DNA from: JAJYKC01 sp963823105
Lineage (GTDB): Bacteria > Acidobacteriota > Terriglobia > Bryobacterales > Bryobacteraceae
DNA: 64,000 nt
NCBI GenBank assembly: GCA_963823105.1
Contig: CAWGKC010000009.1
Span: forward strand, 62,001-126,000
Reading direction: 5' to 3'
Shown here: piece after piece, positions 41,998 through 50,690 of the stretch
Position numbering within the stretch: the stretch's first letter is position 1
How the letters are laid out: the number at the start of each line of letters is the position of its first letter
The notes under the pieces: generated by a model
The model's database searches: none
Told to the model about the DNA's origin: nothing
The model's input: the letters and a program-made list of their open reading frames with translations, nothing else
Program-made: the position numbers and the translations under genes

Positions 41998-43236
41998 TCA
42001 ATTCAAGCGAACTTGCTCGCCGGCGGCGAGGCCGGACGTAATCTGAGCCCGAAGGTTATCCGCCAAGCCAAGCGTGACCGTGCGCGTCGAGAATCCGCCG
42101 GGGCTTCGAACCAGGACGAACGCTTCCTTTCCATTCCAGCGCAGGGCGCTCAGCGCAATGACGACGGAGGGTCCGGCCTCCGCCAACGTCACTTCGGCCG
42201 AGGCGGACAGATCCGGAAGCACGCGCGCATCCTGGCCGTCGATGTCGATCTCGACGGCGACGCGACGGACGAAATCGCTCCGCCCCCAACCGGAGGAGGA
42301 AGCCGATGCTCCTACGCTTGAAACCTTTCCGGGGAGCCGCAAATCCGGGTAGGCGTCGAGCCTGACGACCGCCCTCTGGCCGGGGCGCAAATCCACGCTG
42401 TCGGCCTGGTTGGCAAACGCCCGCACGCGCATTGCGGCGGGATCCACGACCTTCATTAAAATTTGACCGGGGCGGACCGGGTCGCCTTCCCGAAGCTGCC
42501 GCAGGCCGGCTTCACGCCAAATTGTTTCCCGCTCCGCCAATCCATCGGCAGGCGAGTCGATGGTGTACCGCGCCAAGTCGCGCGCATCGCGGGCGCGATG
42601 GTTTCGATACCGCAGCGCCGCGATCTCCAGGATCCGAAGCTCGGCCATATCGGCTTCCTTCTTTAACGCGGATCGCCTTACCAGTTCCCGGTAACCGGCG
42701 GCGGCTTCGTCCACCGAAAGCCGCAACAACTCCCGCTCGACGCCCGCCGGCGGCGCCTCCGAACGATAAGCCATCCGCGCTTTGTCCAGATCCGCCTTGG
42801 CGGCGAGCACCGTCCGCTGAAGATCCTCCCACTCCACAGCCTGTTCGGCCTGGCGTTTGACGATATCGGCCTGAATGCGGCGAATGGTCCTGGAGAGATC
42901 GTCGACGTGGTCTTTCAGCGCTTGTGGCGCGATCCGCGACAGAAGGCCGCCCTTCTTCACGAACGCTCCCGGTTCGGCCAACTCCGCGAAAACGAGATCG
43001 CGCCCGGATTCGGGGTCTTCCTGGCGCGGAGCGGCGATGTTCGAGAAGGCGCGGGCCGAGGTAATGCCGCTCAATCGAATCGTACGTTCGATGAAGCCAT
43101 TTCCGGCCACTCCGATCTCCTCGACGGTTCTCCCGAGTCCGGTCCGGGCGCTCTCGCGCCGGTTGGCGATCGTTACGTAAGCGCCACACGCGAAAAGAGC
43201 GAGGATCGAACCAACCCAAACCAATCGGCGGCGCAT
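41998..43236 (-). CDS. Membrane-fusion (HlyD/RND adaptor-like) protein
   Basis: A 412-residue protein with an N-terminal TM (VWVGSILALFACGAYVTIA), a lipoyl-like segment (FSNIAAPRQEDPESGRDLVF), a long coiled coil (VDDLSRTIRRIQADIVKRQA to LDKARMAY), the second lipoyl half (YTIDSPADGLAERETIWREA) and barrel domains ending GLAAGEQVRLN. The first lipoyl half is unusual. No partner ABC or RND gene is adjacent; it may serve an exporter elsewhere. It precedes the dehydratase by 21 bases. Confidence 0.75.
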   Translation of the reverse strand: MRRRLVWVGSILALFACGAYVTIANRRESARTGLGRTVEEIGVAGNGFIERTIRLSGITSARAFSNIAAPRQEDPESGRDLVFAELAEPGAFVKKGGLLSRIAPQALKDHVDDLSRTIRRIQADIVKRQAEQAVEWEDLQRTVLAAKADLDKARMAYRSEAPPAGVERELLRLSVDEAAAGYRELVRRSALKKEADMAELRILEIAALRYRNHRARDARDLARYTIDSPADGLAERETIWREAGLRQLREGDPVRPGQILMKVVDPAAMRVRAFANQADSVDLRPGQRAVVRLDAYPDLRLPGKVSSVGASASSSGWGRSDFVRRVAVEIDIDGQDARVLPDLSASAEVTLAEAGPSVVIALSALRWNGKEAFVLVRSPGGFSTRTVTLGLADNLRAQITSGLAAGEQVRLN

Positions 43237-43274
43237 GAGGGACTGTTTTCAGAATATCGTGAAGACACTTCCCG

Positions 43275-43652
43275 ATGGCGGTTCACGCAAGTCCCTTCCC
43301 AAGATTCGCTCTCTCGCCGGCCGGAGGGAGAACACGTTCTTTCCGGTGGAATGCGGCGCGAACCGGGACTTCGAGCCGTAGGGAAATCGAGATCGATGGA
43401 ACGCCTGCCCGGCCGGAAACCGTGGTGATACGCTATGGCTTGGACAAGAGCGCGAGTGGGTTTGAAAGCGCGGCAACCTCCACGGATCGCTTTGGGGCGT
43501 ACCGGTATCAAGTCACGATGAACGGCAACTTGCCGCTGAGCGGCGACCCGCTTTGGCCGGACGGTGAGCGCGTCCATGTGGCGGGACGGGCGCTGAAGTT
43601 AAAAGACGAGTTGAAGTTCGCGTTCGATATCGTCGCGCGAAAGCGGGAATAA
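43275..43652 (+). CDS. Hypothetical protein ahead of hypC
   Basis: A 125-residue open frame ending 3 bases before hypC. The second half has regular strand-like composition (TVVIRYGLDKSASGFESAA, AYRYQVTMNGNLPLSGDPLW, VHVAGRALKLKDELKFAFDI) that looks genuinely coding, while the first 40 residues look low-complexity, so the true start may lie further in. No homologue recognised. Its position suggests membership of the hydrogenase-maturation operon. Confidence 0.4.
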   Translation: MAVHASPFPRFALSPAGGRTRSFRWNAARTGTSSRREIEIDGTPARPETVVIRYGLDKSASGFESAATSTDRFGAYRYQVTMNGNLPLSGDPLWPDGERVHVAGRALKLKDELKFAFDIVARKRE

Positions 43653-43655
43653 AAC

Positions 43656-43958
43656 ATGTGTCTCGCCATACCCGGGAAGATCGTGGAGTTACTGGCCGAG
43701 GATCGCGACCTGGCGGTTGTCGACGTTCTGGGCGTGCGGCGGCGAGTGGATCTTGGGCTGTTGCGGGACGATCCCGCGTCGCCCGGCGATTGGGTGCTCA
43801 TCCACGTCGGTTTCGCGTTGAGCAAGATTAGCGACGCCGACGCGCGGGAGCAGATGCGCACGCTCACTCAACTGGGCGAGACCGAAGCGGTGCTGGAGGA
43901 GGTTCGCGGATACGGGCTGGGCGACGCGGGGGAGCCACGGACCAAAGCCGGACCGTGA
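43656..43958 (+). CDS. hypC: Hydrogenase maturation chaperone HypC
   Basis: A 100-residue HypC/HybG/HupF protein. MCLAIPGKIVE carries the essential N-terminal Cys2, followed by RRVDLGLLRDDPASPGDWVL and HVGFALSKISDADA. HypC binds the hydrogenase large-subunit precursor and shuttles the Fe(CN)2CO unit assembled on HypD. First clear gene of the hyp cluster, with hypD starting 41 bases later. Slightly long at the C-terminus for the family. Confidence 0.95.
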   Translation: MCLAIPGKIVELLAEDRDLAVVDVLGVRRRVDLGLLRDDPASPGDWVLIHVGFALSKISDADAREQMRTLTQLGETEAVLEEVRGYGLGDAGEPRTKAGP

Positions 43959-43999
43959 AACCGCCGCCGGGGTTGAGAGGCGGGAAAGGAAGAAATACC

Positions 44000-45125
44000 A
44001 TGCGATTTGTCGACGAGTTTCGCGAGCCGGAGCCGATCGCCGAGCGCCGCGGACGAGATCCGGCGGCTGGCCGATCCGACGCGGCACTACCGGATCATGG
44101 AAGTCTGCGGCGGACACACGCATTCGATCTACCGCTTCGGCCTGATGGATCTGTTGCCGGCGAATATCGAGCTGATCCACGGGCCCGGTTGTCCGGTCTG
44201 CGTGCTTCCGATGGGAAGGATCGACGACGGCCTGTCGATCGCGGAACGGCCGGAGGTGATCTTCGCCGCCTTCGGGGACATGATGCGCGTCCCTGGCACG
44301 CGCGGCAGCCCGCTCGAATATAAGGCGCGCGGGATGGACGTCCGCATTATTTATTCGCCGTCGGATGCGCTGAAGCTGGCGCGGAACCATCCGGACAGGC
44401 ACGTCCTGTTCTTCGCGATCGGCTTCGAAACCACCGCGCCGTCGACGGCGCTCACGCTGATGCGGGCGAAGGCGGAAGGCATCCGCAACTTCTCGGTCTT
44501 CTGTAATCATGTGACCATCATTCCGGCCATCCGGGCGATTCTCGATTCCCCTGGCATGCGCCTGGACGCTTTCATCGGGCCCGGCCACGTATCGACCGTG
44601 ATCGGATGCCGGCCGTACGCGTGGATCGCGGATCGCCAGCGGAAGCCGATCGTCGTCGCCGGGTTCGAGCCGCTCGACATGCTCCAATCGATCGTCATGC
44701 TTCTGCGCCAGTTGAACGCCAACGAAGCGAGAGTCGAGAATCAGTACGGGCGCGCCGTTCCCTGGGAGGGAAACCGTTCGGCGCTCAACGCCATGGCCGA
44801 GGTATTTGAACTGCGCCCGTATTTCGAGTGGCGGGGACTGGGCTTCATTTCGCAATCCGCTCTTGGGATTCGTGAATCCTATGCGGAGTGGGACGCCGAG
44901 CGCCGCTTTTCCTTGCCCGGCGTAAGAGTCACCGATCCGAAGGCGGCCCAGTGCGGAGAGGTATTGAAGGGCGTGCTGAAGCCGGCGCAGTGCAAGCTTT
45001 TCGGCAACGAATGTACGCCGGAGCATCCGATCGGCGCGCTGATGGTGTCGTCGGAAGGCTCCTGCGCCGCCTTCTATAATTACGAGCGCCGCAAGACGCC
45101 CATGCCATCGCCCGCGGCCGTTTAA
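44000..45125 (+). CDS. hypD: Hydrogenase maturation protein HypD, N-terminus frameshifted
   Basis: The Fe-S scaffold on which the Fe(CN)2CO group is built. The normal N-terminus MRFVDEFREPE begins at ATG 44000 behind GGAAAGGAAG, but one extra C near 44048 shifts the frame; without it the protein is about 374 residues. Family motifs: IMEVCGGHTHSIYRFG, IHGPGCPVCVLP, LFFAIGFETTAPSTA and CGEVLKGVLKPAQCKLFGNE with the 4Fe-4S Cys set. As written, the frame opens only at ATG 44007. Between hypC and hypE in one operon. Confidence 0.9.
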
Positions 45126-45140
45126 GGGGAGCGGCAGCGG

Positions 45141-46181
45141 ATGACCAGCGTTATTTCGAAGATTCGATTCCGGGATCCGCAGATCGAGATGGCTCACGGA
45201 GCCGGCGGGATAGCGAGCCGGCGGCTTGTCGAGGGGCTCTTTGCGCCGATTCTATTCGGGCCGGTTCCGGCGCCGCTCGGGGACGCCGCCCATGTAGACA
45301 TCGACGGGACCTTGGTCGCTTTAACCACCGACAGTTTCGTCGTCAAGCCGCTCCGCTTCCCAGGAGGCTCGATCGGAGAACTGGCGGTAAATGGCACGGT
45401 GAACGACCTGGCGGTCTCCGGAGCGAGAGCCCAGGCGCTGGTTGTGAGTTACGTGCTGGAGGCGGGGCTGCCGACGGACATCCTGGAAGCGGAGGTGCGC
45501 GCCATGGCCGCCGCGGCGAGCGCCGCCGGTGTCGTCATCGCCGGCGGGGATACCAAAGTCGTCGAACACGGCAAGGCGGACCGGATGTACATCACGACTT
45601 CGGGCATCGGCCGTCCGATCCCAGGCGTGAGCGTCTCACCCGCCGCCGTGCGGTGCGGCGACAGGATTCTGCTTTCGGGTCCGATCGGCGACCATGGCAT
45701 CACCATTCTGCTGGCGCGCGGCGAACTGGATCTCGACGCGGATCTCCGCTCCGATACCCGCTCCGTGCTTCCGCTGGTGGAGGCGCTGGCGGGAGCCGCG
45801 GGCGCCGGAATTCACTGGATGCGCGATCCCACGCGAGGCGGCGTCGCCACGTCGTTGAACGAACTCGCGCGCGATTGCGGACTGGGGATCGTACTGGCGG
45901 AAGAACGGATTCCCGTGCGGGACCCGGTGCGCGGAGCGTGCGAGTTGTTGGGTCTCGATCCGCTGCACATCGCTAATGAAGGACAGTTTCTGGCGGTGGT
46001 CGCCGCCGAATGCGCCGAGGCCGCCCTCGTTGCCCTGCGCGAGACGCCGGGCGGAGGGGAGGCGGCGTTGATCGGCGAAATAAGCGAACAGCCCGCGGGC
46101 GCGGTGCTGGTCACGACGCGATACGGGGGCAGCCGGATCGTGGATATGCTGGTGGGCGATCCGCTGCCGAGAATCTGCTAG
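45141..46181 (+). CDS. hypE: Hydrogenase maturation protein HypE
   Basis: A 346-residue PurM-like ATPase that converts the HypF-delivered carbamoyl group on its C-terminal Cys to thiocyanate. The C-terminus is PRIC, exactly as in functional HypE. Motifs: MAHGAGGIASRRLVEGLFAP, ALTTDSFVVKPLRFPGGSIG, VNGTVNDLAVSGARAQALVV, VIAGGDTKVVEHG. It follows hypD by 15 bases. Fully intact. Confidence 0.95.
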   Translation: MTSVISKIRFRDPQIEMAHGAGGIASRRLVEGLFAPILFGPVPAPLGDAAHVDIDGTLVALTTDSFVVKPLRFPGGSIGELAVNGTVNDLAVSGARAQALVVSYVLEAGLPTDILEAEVRAMAAAASAAGVVIAGGDTKVVEHGKADRMYITTSGIGRPIPGVSVSPAAVRCGDRILLSGPIGDHGITILLARGELDLDADLRSDTRSVLPLVEALAGAAGAGIHWMRDPTRGGVATSLNELARDCGLGIVLAEERIPVRDPVRGACELLGLDPLHIANEGQFLAVVAAECAEAALVALRETPGGGEAALIGEISEQPAGAVLVTTRYGGSRIVDMLVGDPLPRIC

Positions 46182-46190
46182 GAGCCGAAG

Positions 46191-47370
46191 ATGGTTAAGT
46201 CATACGTTACGGCAATGGACGTCCAGGACCGGTTGCTGGAACGGAACCGGATTTTCGAAGGCTTCTTCGCGGAACAGGCGCGTCCGCTCGCGGTGGCTTG
46301 CCGGGAGATGTCCGAGCGTTTTCTCAACGGCGGGCGGTTGCTGGCATTCGGGCGAGGTCCTTACGCTACCGACGCGCAGCACGTTTCCGTCGAGTTCGTC
46401 CATCCGATCATCGTGGGCAAGCGCGCATTGCCGGCCTTGGATCTCTCGCTTCTATTTCGTCCCTGGCTGGACGCCATCCTCCAGCCGGAGGACATGGTGA
46501 TGGGGTTCGGGCCGCCGGAGGGCGACGGGGAAGTGGCGGAGGCGCTCGCCGCCGCGCGGGATCGGGGAGCGATGACGTTCGCGCTGCCGGGGCGGGGCGG
46601 TTCGTACGCGTTAGAATCGCCGCCGGAGAATCCGTTCATCCATCAGGAACTGATGGAGATTCTGTATCACACGCTGTGGGAGACGGTGCATGTATTTTTC
46701 GAGCATCGGGAACTCGGCTACGACATCGGCGATTCCGGATTCCTGTATCCGTTCCTTGGCGTGGAGAAACAGCGAACGGACGGGATCGTGGACGTCGCCG
46801 CGGCGTCGATCCGGGCCAAGGCGGAGGAGGACGCGAGCCTGCGAGCCCGCGTGGCTCTAGAGGAATCCGAACACATGGTCGAGGCCGCGCGCGCCATCCA
46901 CCGGCGCTTGACGCCAGGGCGGCAAGCTGATCGTTTTCGGCAACGGAGGATCGGCCACCGACGCCAACGATTGGGCCATCGACTGCGTGCATCCGCCCAC
47001 CGGGTATCGTCCGATTCCCGCCATCTCGTTGTCCATGGAACCGGCGAATCTTACGGCGATCGCCAACGACGTCGGCATCGAGGCGATCTTTCTCCGTCAG
47101 ATCGCCGCGCACGCCCGGAGCGAGGATGTGGCGATCGGAATCTCCACCAGCGGAGGATCCCGCAACATTATCGCGGCGCTCGAGGAGGCGCGGAAGCGCG
47201 GATTGCTCACGGTGGCATTGCTTGGCTACGACGGCGGAGAGATTCTGCGGCGCGGGCTGGCCGATTTCCCGCTGGTGGTTCGATCCGATTACATTCCGCG
47301 CATTCAGGAAGTTCAAGCGTCCACCTACCACTTAGTCCGGGAGTTACTGGAGGCGCTTGCCAGTGCCTAA
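46191..47370 (+). CDS. Double SIS-domain protein of the hyp cluster, frameshifted
   Basis: Two tandem sugar-isomerase (SIS) domains of the GmhA/phosphoheptose-isomerase type. Domain 1 (to about residue 200) has FLNGGRLLAFGRGPYATDAQ and ILQPEDMVMGFGPPEGDGEV. Domain 2, in the next frame, has LIVFGNGGSATDANDWAIDC and AIGISTSGGSRNIIAALEEA. One extra G near 46918 separates them; removal joins about 392 residues. Genes of this sort accompany hyp genes in group 1h/5 [NiFe]-hydrogenase clusters, role unknown. It overlaps the glutaredoxin-like gene by 8 bases. Confidence 0.8.
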
Positions 47371-47599
47371 GTTCGAACTATTCGGAACCCGAAGCTGCCC
47401 TTATACCCAGGAGATGCGCGAATGGCTTGAATGGAATGGGCGCGAATACGTCGAATACGACGTGGAGACGGACGGCGAGGCGCGGGCGCGAATGATCGCG
47501 ATTTCCGGCGGGCAGCGCACCGTGCCGGTTCTTGCGGAGGACGGTGAAGTGGCGCAAATTGGCTGGCAGGGCCGCGGCTGCGTGGTGGCGGGGGTGTGA
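47363..47599 (+). CDS. Glutaredoxin-like, Uxx-star-type small protein (Cys form)
   Basis: A 78-residue thioredoxin-fold protein from GTG 47363. KFELFGTRSCPYTQEMREWL has the redox Cys (C-P-Y-T) and GQRTVPVLAEDG the cis-Pro segment. The end is GWQGRGCVVAGV. It resembles the glutaredoxin-like Uxx-star (seleno)proteins of hydrogenase accessory clusters, whose C-terminus carries Sec or Cys near the end; here it is TGC (Cys), with a slightly longer tail. I infer a redox or metal-delivery role in hydrogenase assembly. Confidence 0.65.
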   Translation: MPKFELFGTRSCPYTQEMREWLEWNGREYVEYDVETDGEARARMIAISGGQRTVPVLAEDGEVAQIGWQGRGCVVAGV

Positions 47600-47603
47600 A
47601 CCG

Positions 47604-49884
47604 ATGACGAGCGCGTGCGATATTCGGGTTCGCGGCGTGGTGCAGGGAGTCGGATTCCGCCCATTCGTGTTCCGTTTAGCCCAAGCGAATACGCTCGCCG
47701 GCTGGGTGTTAAACGACGAGGAGGGGGCGCGGATACACCTGGAGGGCGCGCGAGCGGCGCTGGACGAGTTTGTACGCTCGCCTCGCCGTCGATCCTCCTC
47801 CGGCCGCAAGCATCCAAGCCATCGACGTGTGCGCCGCCCGGCCGGATGGATTGAAGGAATTCACGATTCGGGACAGCCGCGCGCGGGGACGCCCCAGCGT
47901 CCGGATTTCGCCCGACTTGCCGGTCTGCGGCGCTTGCCTGGAAGAGCTGCTCGACCCGGCGAATCCGCGCTATCGTTATCCCTACATCAACTGCACCGAT
48001 TGCGGCCCGCGCTATTCCGTAATCCTGAGCCTGCCTTACGACCGCGGCAACACGACCATGCGAGAGTGGCCGCTGGACGAGCTTTGCGCCGGGCAGTATC
48101 ACGATCCCGCGGACCGGCGCTTCCATGCGCAGCCCATCGCGTGTCCGGCTTGCGGGCCGCATTACTTCCTCAAGAAGGGCGACGAGATCGTCACCGGCGA
48201 TGACGCGAGCATTGGCAGGGCTGTCGAGTTACTAAACTCGGGGCGGATCGTCGCGGTGAAAGGCCTCGGCGGTTACCACCTGGCGTGCGATGCGCGGAAC
48301 GCGGCGGCGGTCGAAGCCCTGCGCGACCGGAAGTTTCGCAAGGAGAAACCCTTCGCGCTGATGGCCGCAAAGCTTGGGATCGCCCGCGAGTTGGTGGAGC
48401 TTTCCAAGGAAGCGGAGGATTTAATGACGTCGGCGGCGCGGCCCATCGTCCTCGCTCCCGCCAAAGTTTCGCTCGACGGCGTGTCCCCGGGAAACGACGA
48501 TCTCGGGGTGATGCTGCCGTACACGCCGCTGCATCACCTGCTGTTTGCCGCGGGTGCGCCCGGAGTTCTCGTGATGACCAGCGCGAACCGCTCGAGCGAG
48601 CCGATCGCCTACCGGGACGAGGAAGCGGAGGAGCGTCTGGCCGGCATCGCGGACGCGTTTCTGATGGGCGAGCGGCCGATCGCGCGCCGGGTGGACGACT
48701 CCATCGCGCGCGCCGGCGCTTTCGGCCCGGTGATCTTACGGCGCGCCCGCGGCTATGCGCCCGCCGCGGTGACGGCTATTCCGCTGGCAACGCCGATTCT
48801 CGCCACCGGAGCCGACCTGAAAAACACGGTCACTCTCGTCGTGAAGGGCCAGGCGATGGTGAGCCAGCATATCGGCGATCTGGATCAATACGAGTCGTTG
48901 CAAGCTTTTCGCGAAACCATCGACGGCCTCGCTTCGATGTATGAAGTCCCTTGGCGGGAAACGATCGTGGCTTACGACGCGCATCCGCAGTATCTTTCCT
49001 CGATACATGCGCTCGAAATATCCGGCGCGGCGTCCTACGCCATCCAACACCACCGGGCGCACATCGCCTCCGTTCTCGCGGAGCGGGCGGCATGGGAGAA
49101 GCGTGTCGTGGGAGTCAGCTTCGACGGAACCGGCTATGGAGACGATGGAAGCGTCTGGGGCGGGGAGTTCTTCGCGGGCAGCGTCTTCGAGGGTTTGGAA
49201 CGCGTCGCGCATTTGCGTCCGGCCGCGCTCGCCGGAGGCGACGCCGCCGCACACCATCCCGTCCAAGCCGCCGCAGGATTCCTGGCCCAGGTTGACGGCT
49301 TGCCCGATCTTGGCGACGCGCCCTTCCGGTTCCCGAAGCGCTACGAGGAGTCGTTGGAATTAATTCGAAGAGGCTTGCGGACATTCACGACGACATCGGC
49401 CGGGCGGCTGTTCGACGCCGCCGCCGCGCTGCTCGGCTTCACGCGGGAAACGACCTTCGAAGGGCAGGCCGCCATGTTTGTGGAGCAACTGGCGCGAGGC
49501 GCGGCTTTCGCCGAGCCGTATCCGTTTCCGTGGAGCGCGGGGGAGCTGGACTTCCGGCCGCTACTGGGAGCTTTGGCGCTGGACCGGCGGCGTGGCGTCG
49601 ATGCGGCGAAGTGCGCGCGGGCCTTTCAGCGGGGGGTGGCGAAGGGTCTTTGCGATGCGCTCACCACGTTGTGCCAGACCTATGCGACCGACACCGCCGT
49701 TCTCTCCGGCGGGGTCTTTCAAAACGAACTGCTTCTGTACGACGTGAAGTCTCTCCTCGGCGGCGGACAGATCGATATTTGGACCAATCGTATCGTGCCG
49801 CCGAACGACGGAGGTGTCAGCCTGGGACAAGCGGCGCTGGCCGCGTCGATCCATTTGCATTCGTCGCGGCGGCTTCCCGCGTGA
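47604..49884 (+). CDS. hypF: Carbamoyltransferase HypF, N-terminus frameshifted
   Basis: About 760 residues after repair. An acylphosphatase domain (RGVVQGVGFRPFVFRLAQAN); zinc fingers CGACLEELLDPANPRYRYPY with INCTDCG, and CPACG; a YrdC/Sua5-like domain (IVAVKGLGGYHLACDARN); and a Kae1-like C-terminal domain with HHRAHIASVLAERA and VLSGGVFQNELLLYD. One extra C near 47781 breaks the frame between the acylphosphatase and zinc-finger parts. It makes carbamoyl-AMP from carbamoyl phosphate and transfers the group to the HypE Cys. Last gene of the cluster; the downstream genes point the other way. Confidence 0.9.
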
Positions 49885-49906
49885 TCCTTCGCTTCGTTTG
49901 CCGCTG

Positions 49907-50688
49907 TCAATCGGCGGGTGGCAGGGTGAAATGAAACGTCGATCCCGCTCCAGGCGCCGATTCCACCCAGATTCGTCCGCCATGCCACTCGATGGCCTTC
50001 CGGCAGAACGCAAGCCCAAGTCCGTTCCCCGGAAGTTCTCTTCCATGCAGGCGCTTAAACACTCCGAAGATGCGTTCGTGGAATGCCGGGTCTATCCCAG
50101 GACCGTTGTCTTGCACGGAAAATACCCAATCGGGGTCCACTCGCGCGGCGGAAATGTACACGCGCGGAGTGGGCGCCACGCAGTATTCGATGGCGTTTCG
50201 AATCAAATGGCGCAGGACCTTTGCCAGAGTCTCGAAGTCTCCGCATCACGGCCGGCAAGGGGCCGTGGGTAACGATCGCGCTCCGATCCCCGATCGACTT
50301 GTCCGTACAAAGCAGCGCCTGGCGAAGGACCGCTTCCATATCCGTCGGGACGGACTGCCCGCCGCCGGGAACCGTGGCCCAATAGTCCACCACGCCGGAG
50401 AGCAGCGACTGCATATTCGCCACCCCCTCCTGGATGTGCTCCGATGAATTCCCCGGCTTCGGAATCGAGCCGGCCGGCGTGCATCTCGGCCAGAAGTTGA
50501 CTGAAGGAGGCCACGTTCCTTAGGGACTCGCGCAGATTGTGAGCCGAGATGGAGATAAACTCTTCAAATTCTCCGTTCGCGCGATCCAACCGCCGCTGAA
50601 GGTCAAGGCATTGCCGCGTTTGCGCGTCGAGCTCCTGGCGTAAGCGCTCTATTTCCTCCTCGCAGGAGATTTGGCCGGAAGCGTCCAT
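49907..50688 (-). CDS. Histidine kinase, two frameshifts
   Basis: A coiled-coil N-terminus (EEEIERLRQELDAQTRQ), a HisKA helix with the phospho-acceptor His in SISAHNLRESLRNVASFSQL, and a HATPase domain ending GNGLGLAFCRKAIEWHGGRI. An extra G near 50440 and an extra A near 50255 split it; removal restores about 259 residues. No sensor domain. It starts 2 bases after the stop of the large CheB/CheR kinase and its HATPase C-terminus is closely similar to it, so it may be a partner kinase in one operon. Confidence 0.75.
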
Positions 50689-50690
50689 GG

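Noticed and set aside
47597..47599. UGA decoded as selenocysteine at the end of the glutaredoxin-like gene
   Set aside because: The residues beyond it are out of keeping with the family and the hypF start follows at once; a Cys is already at the expected place.
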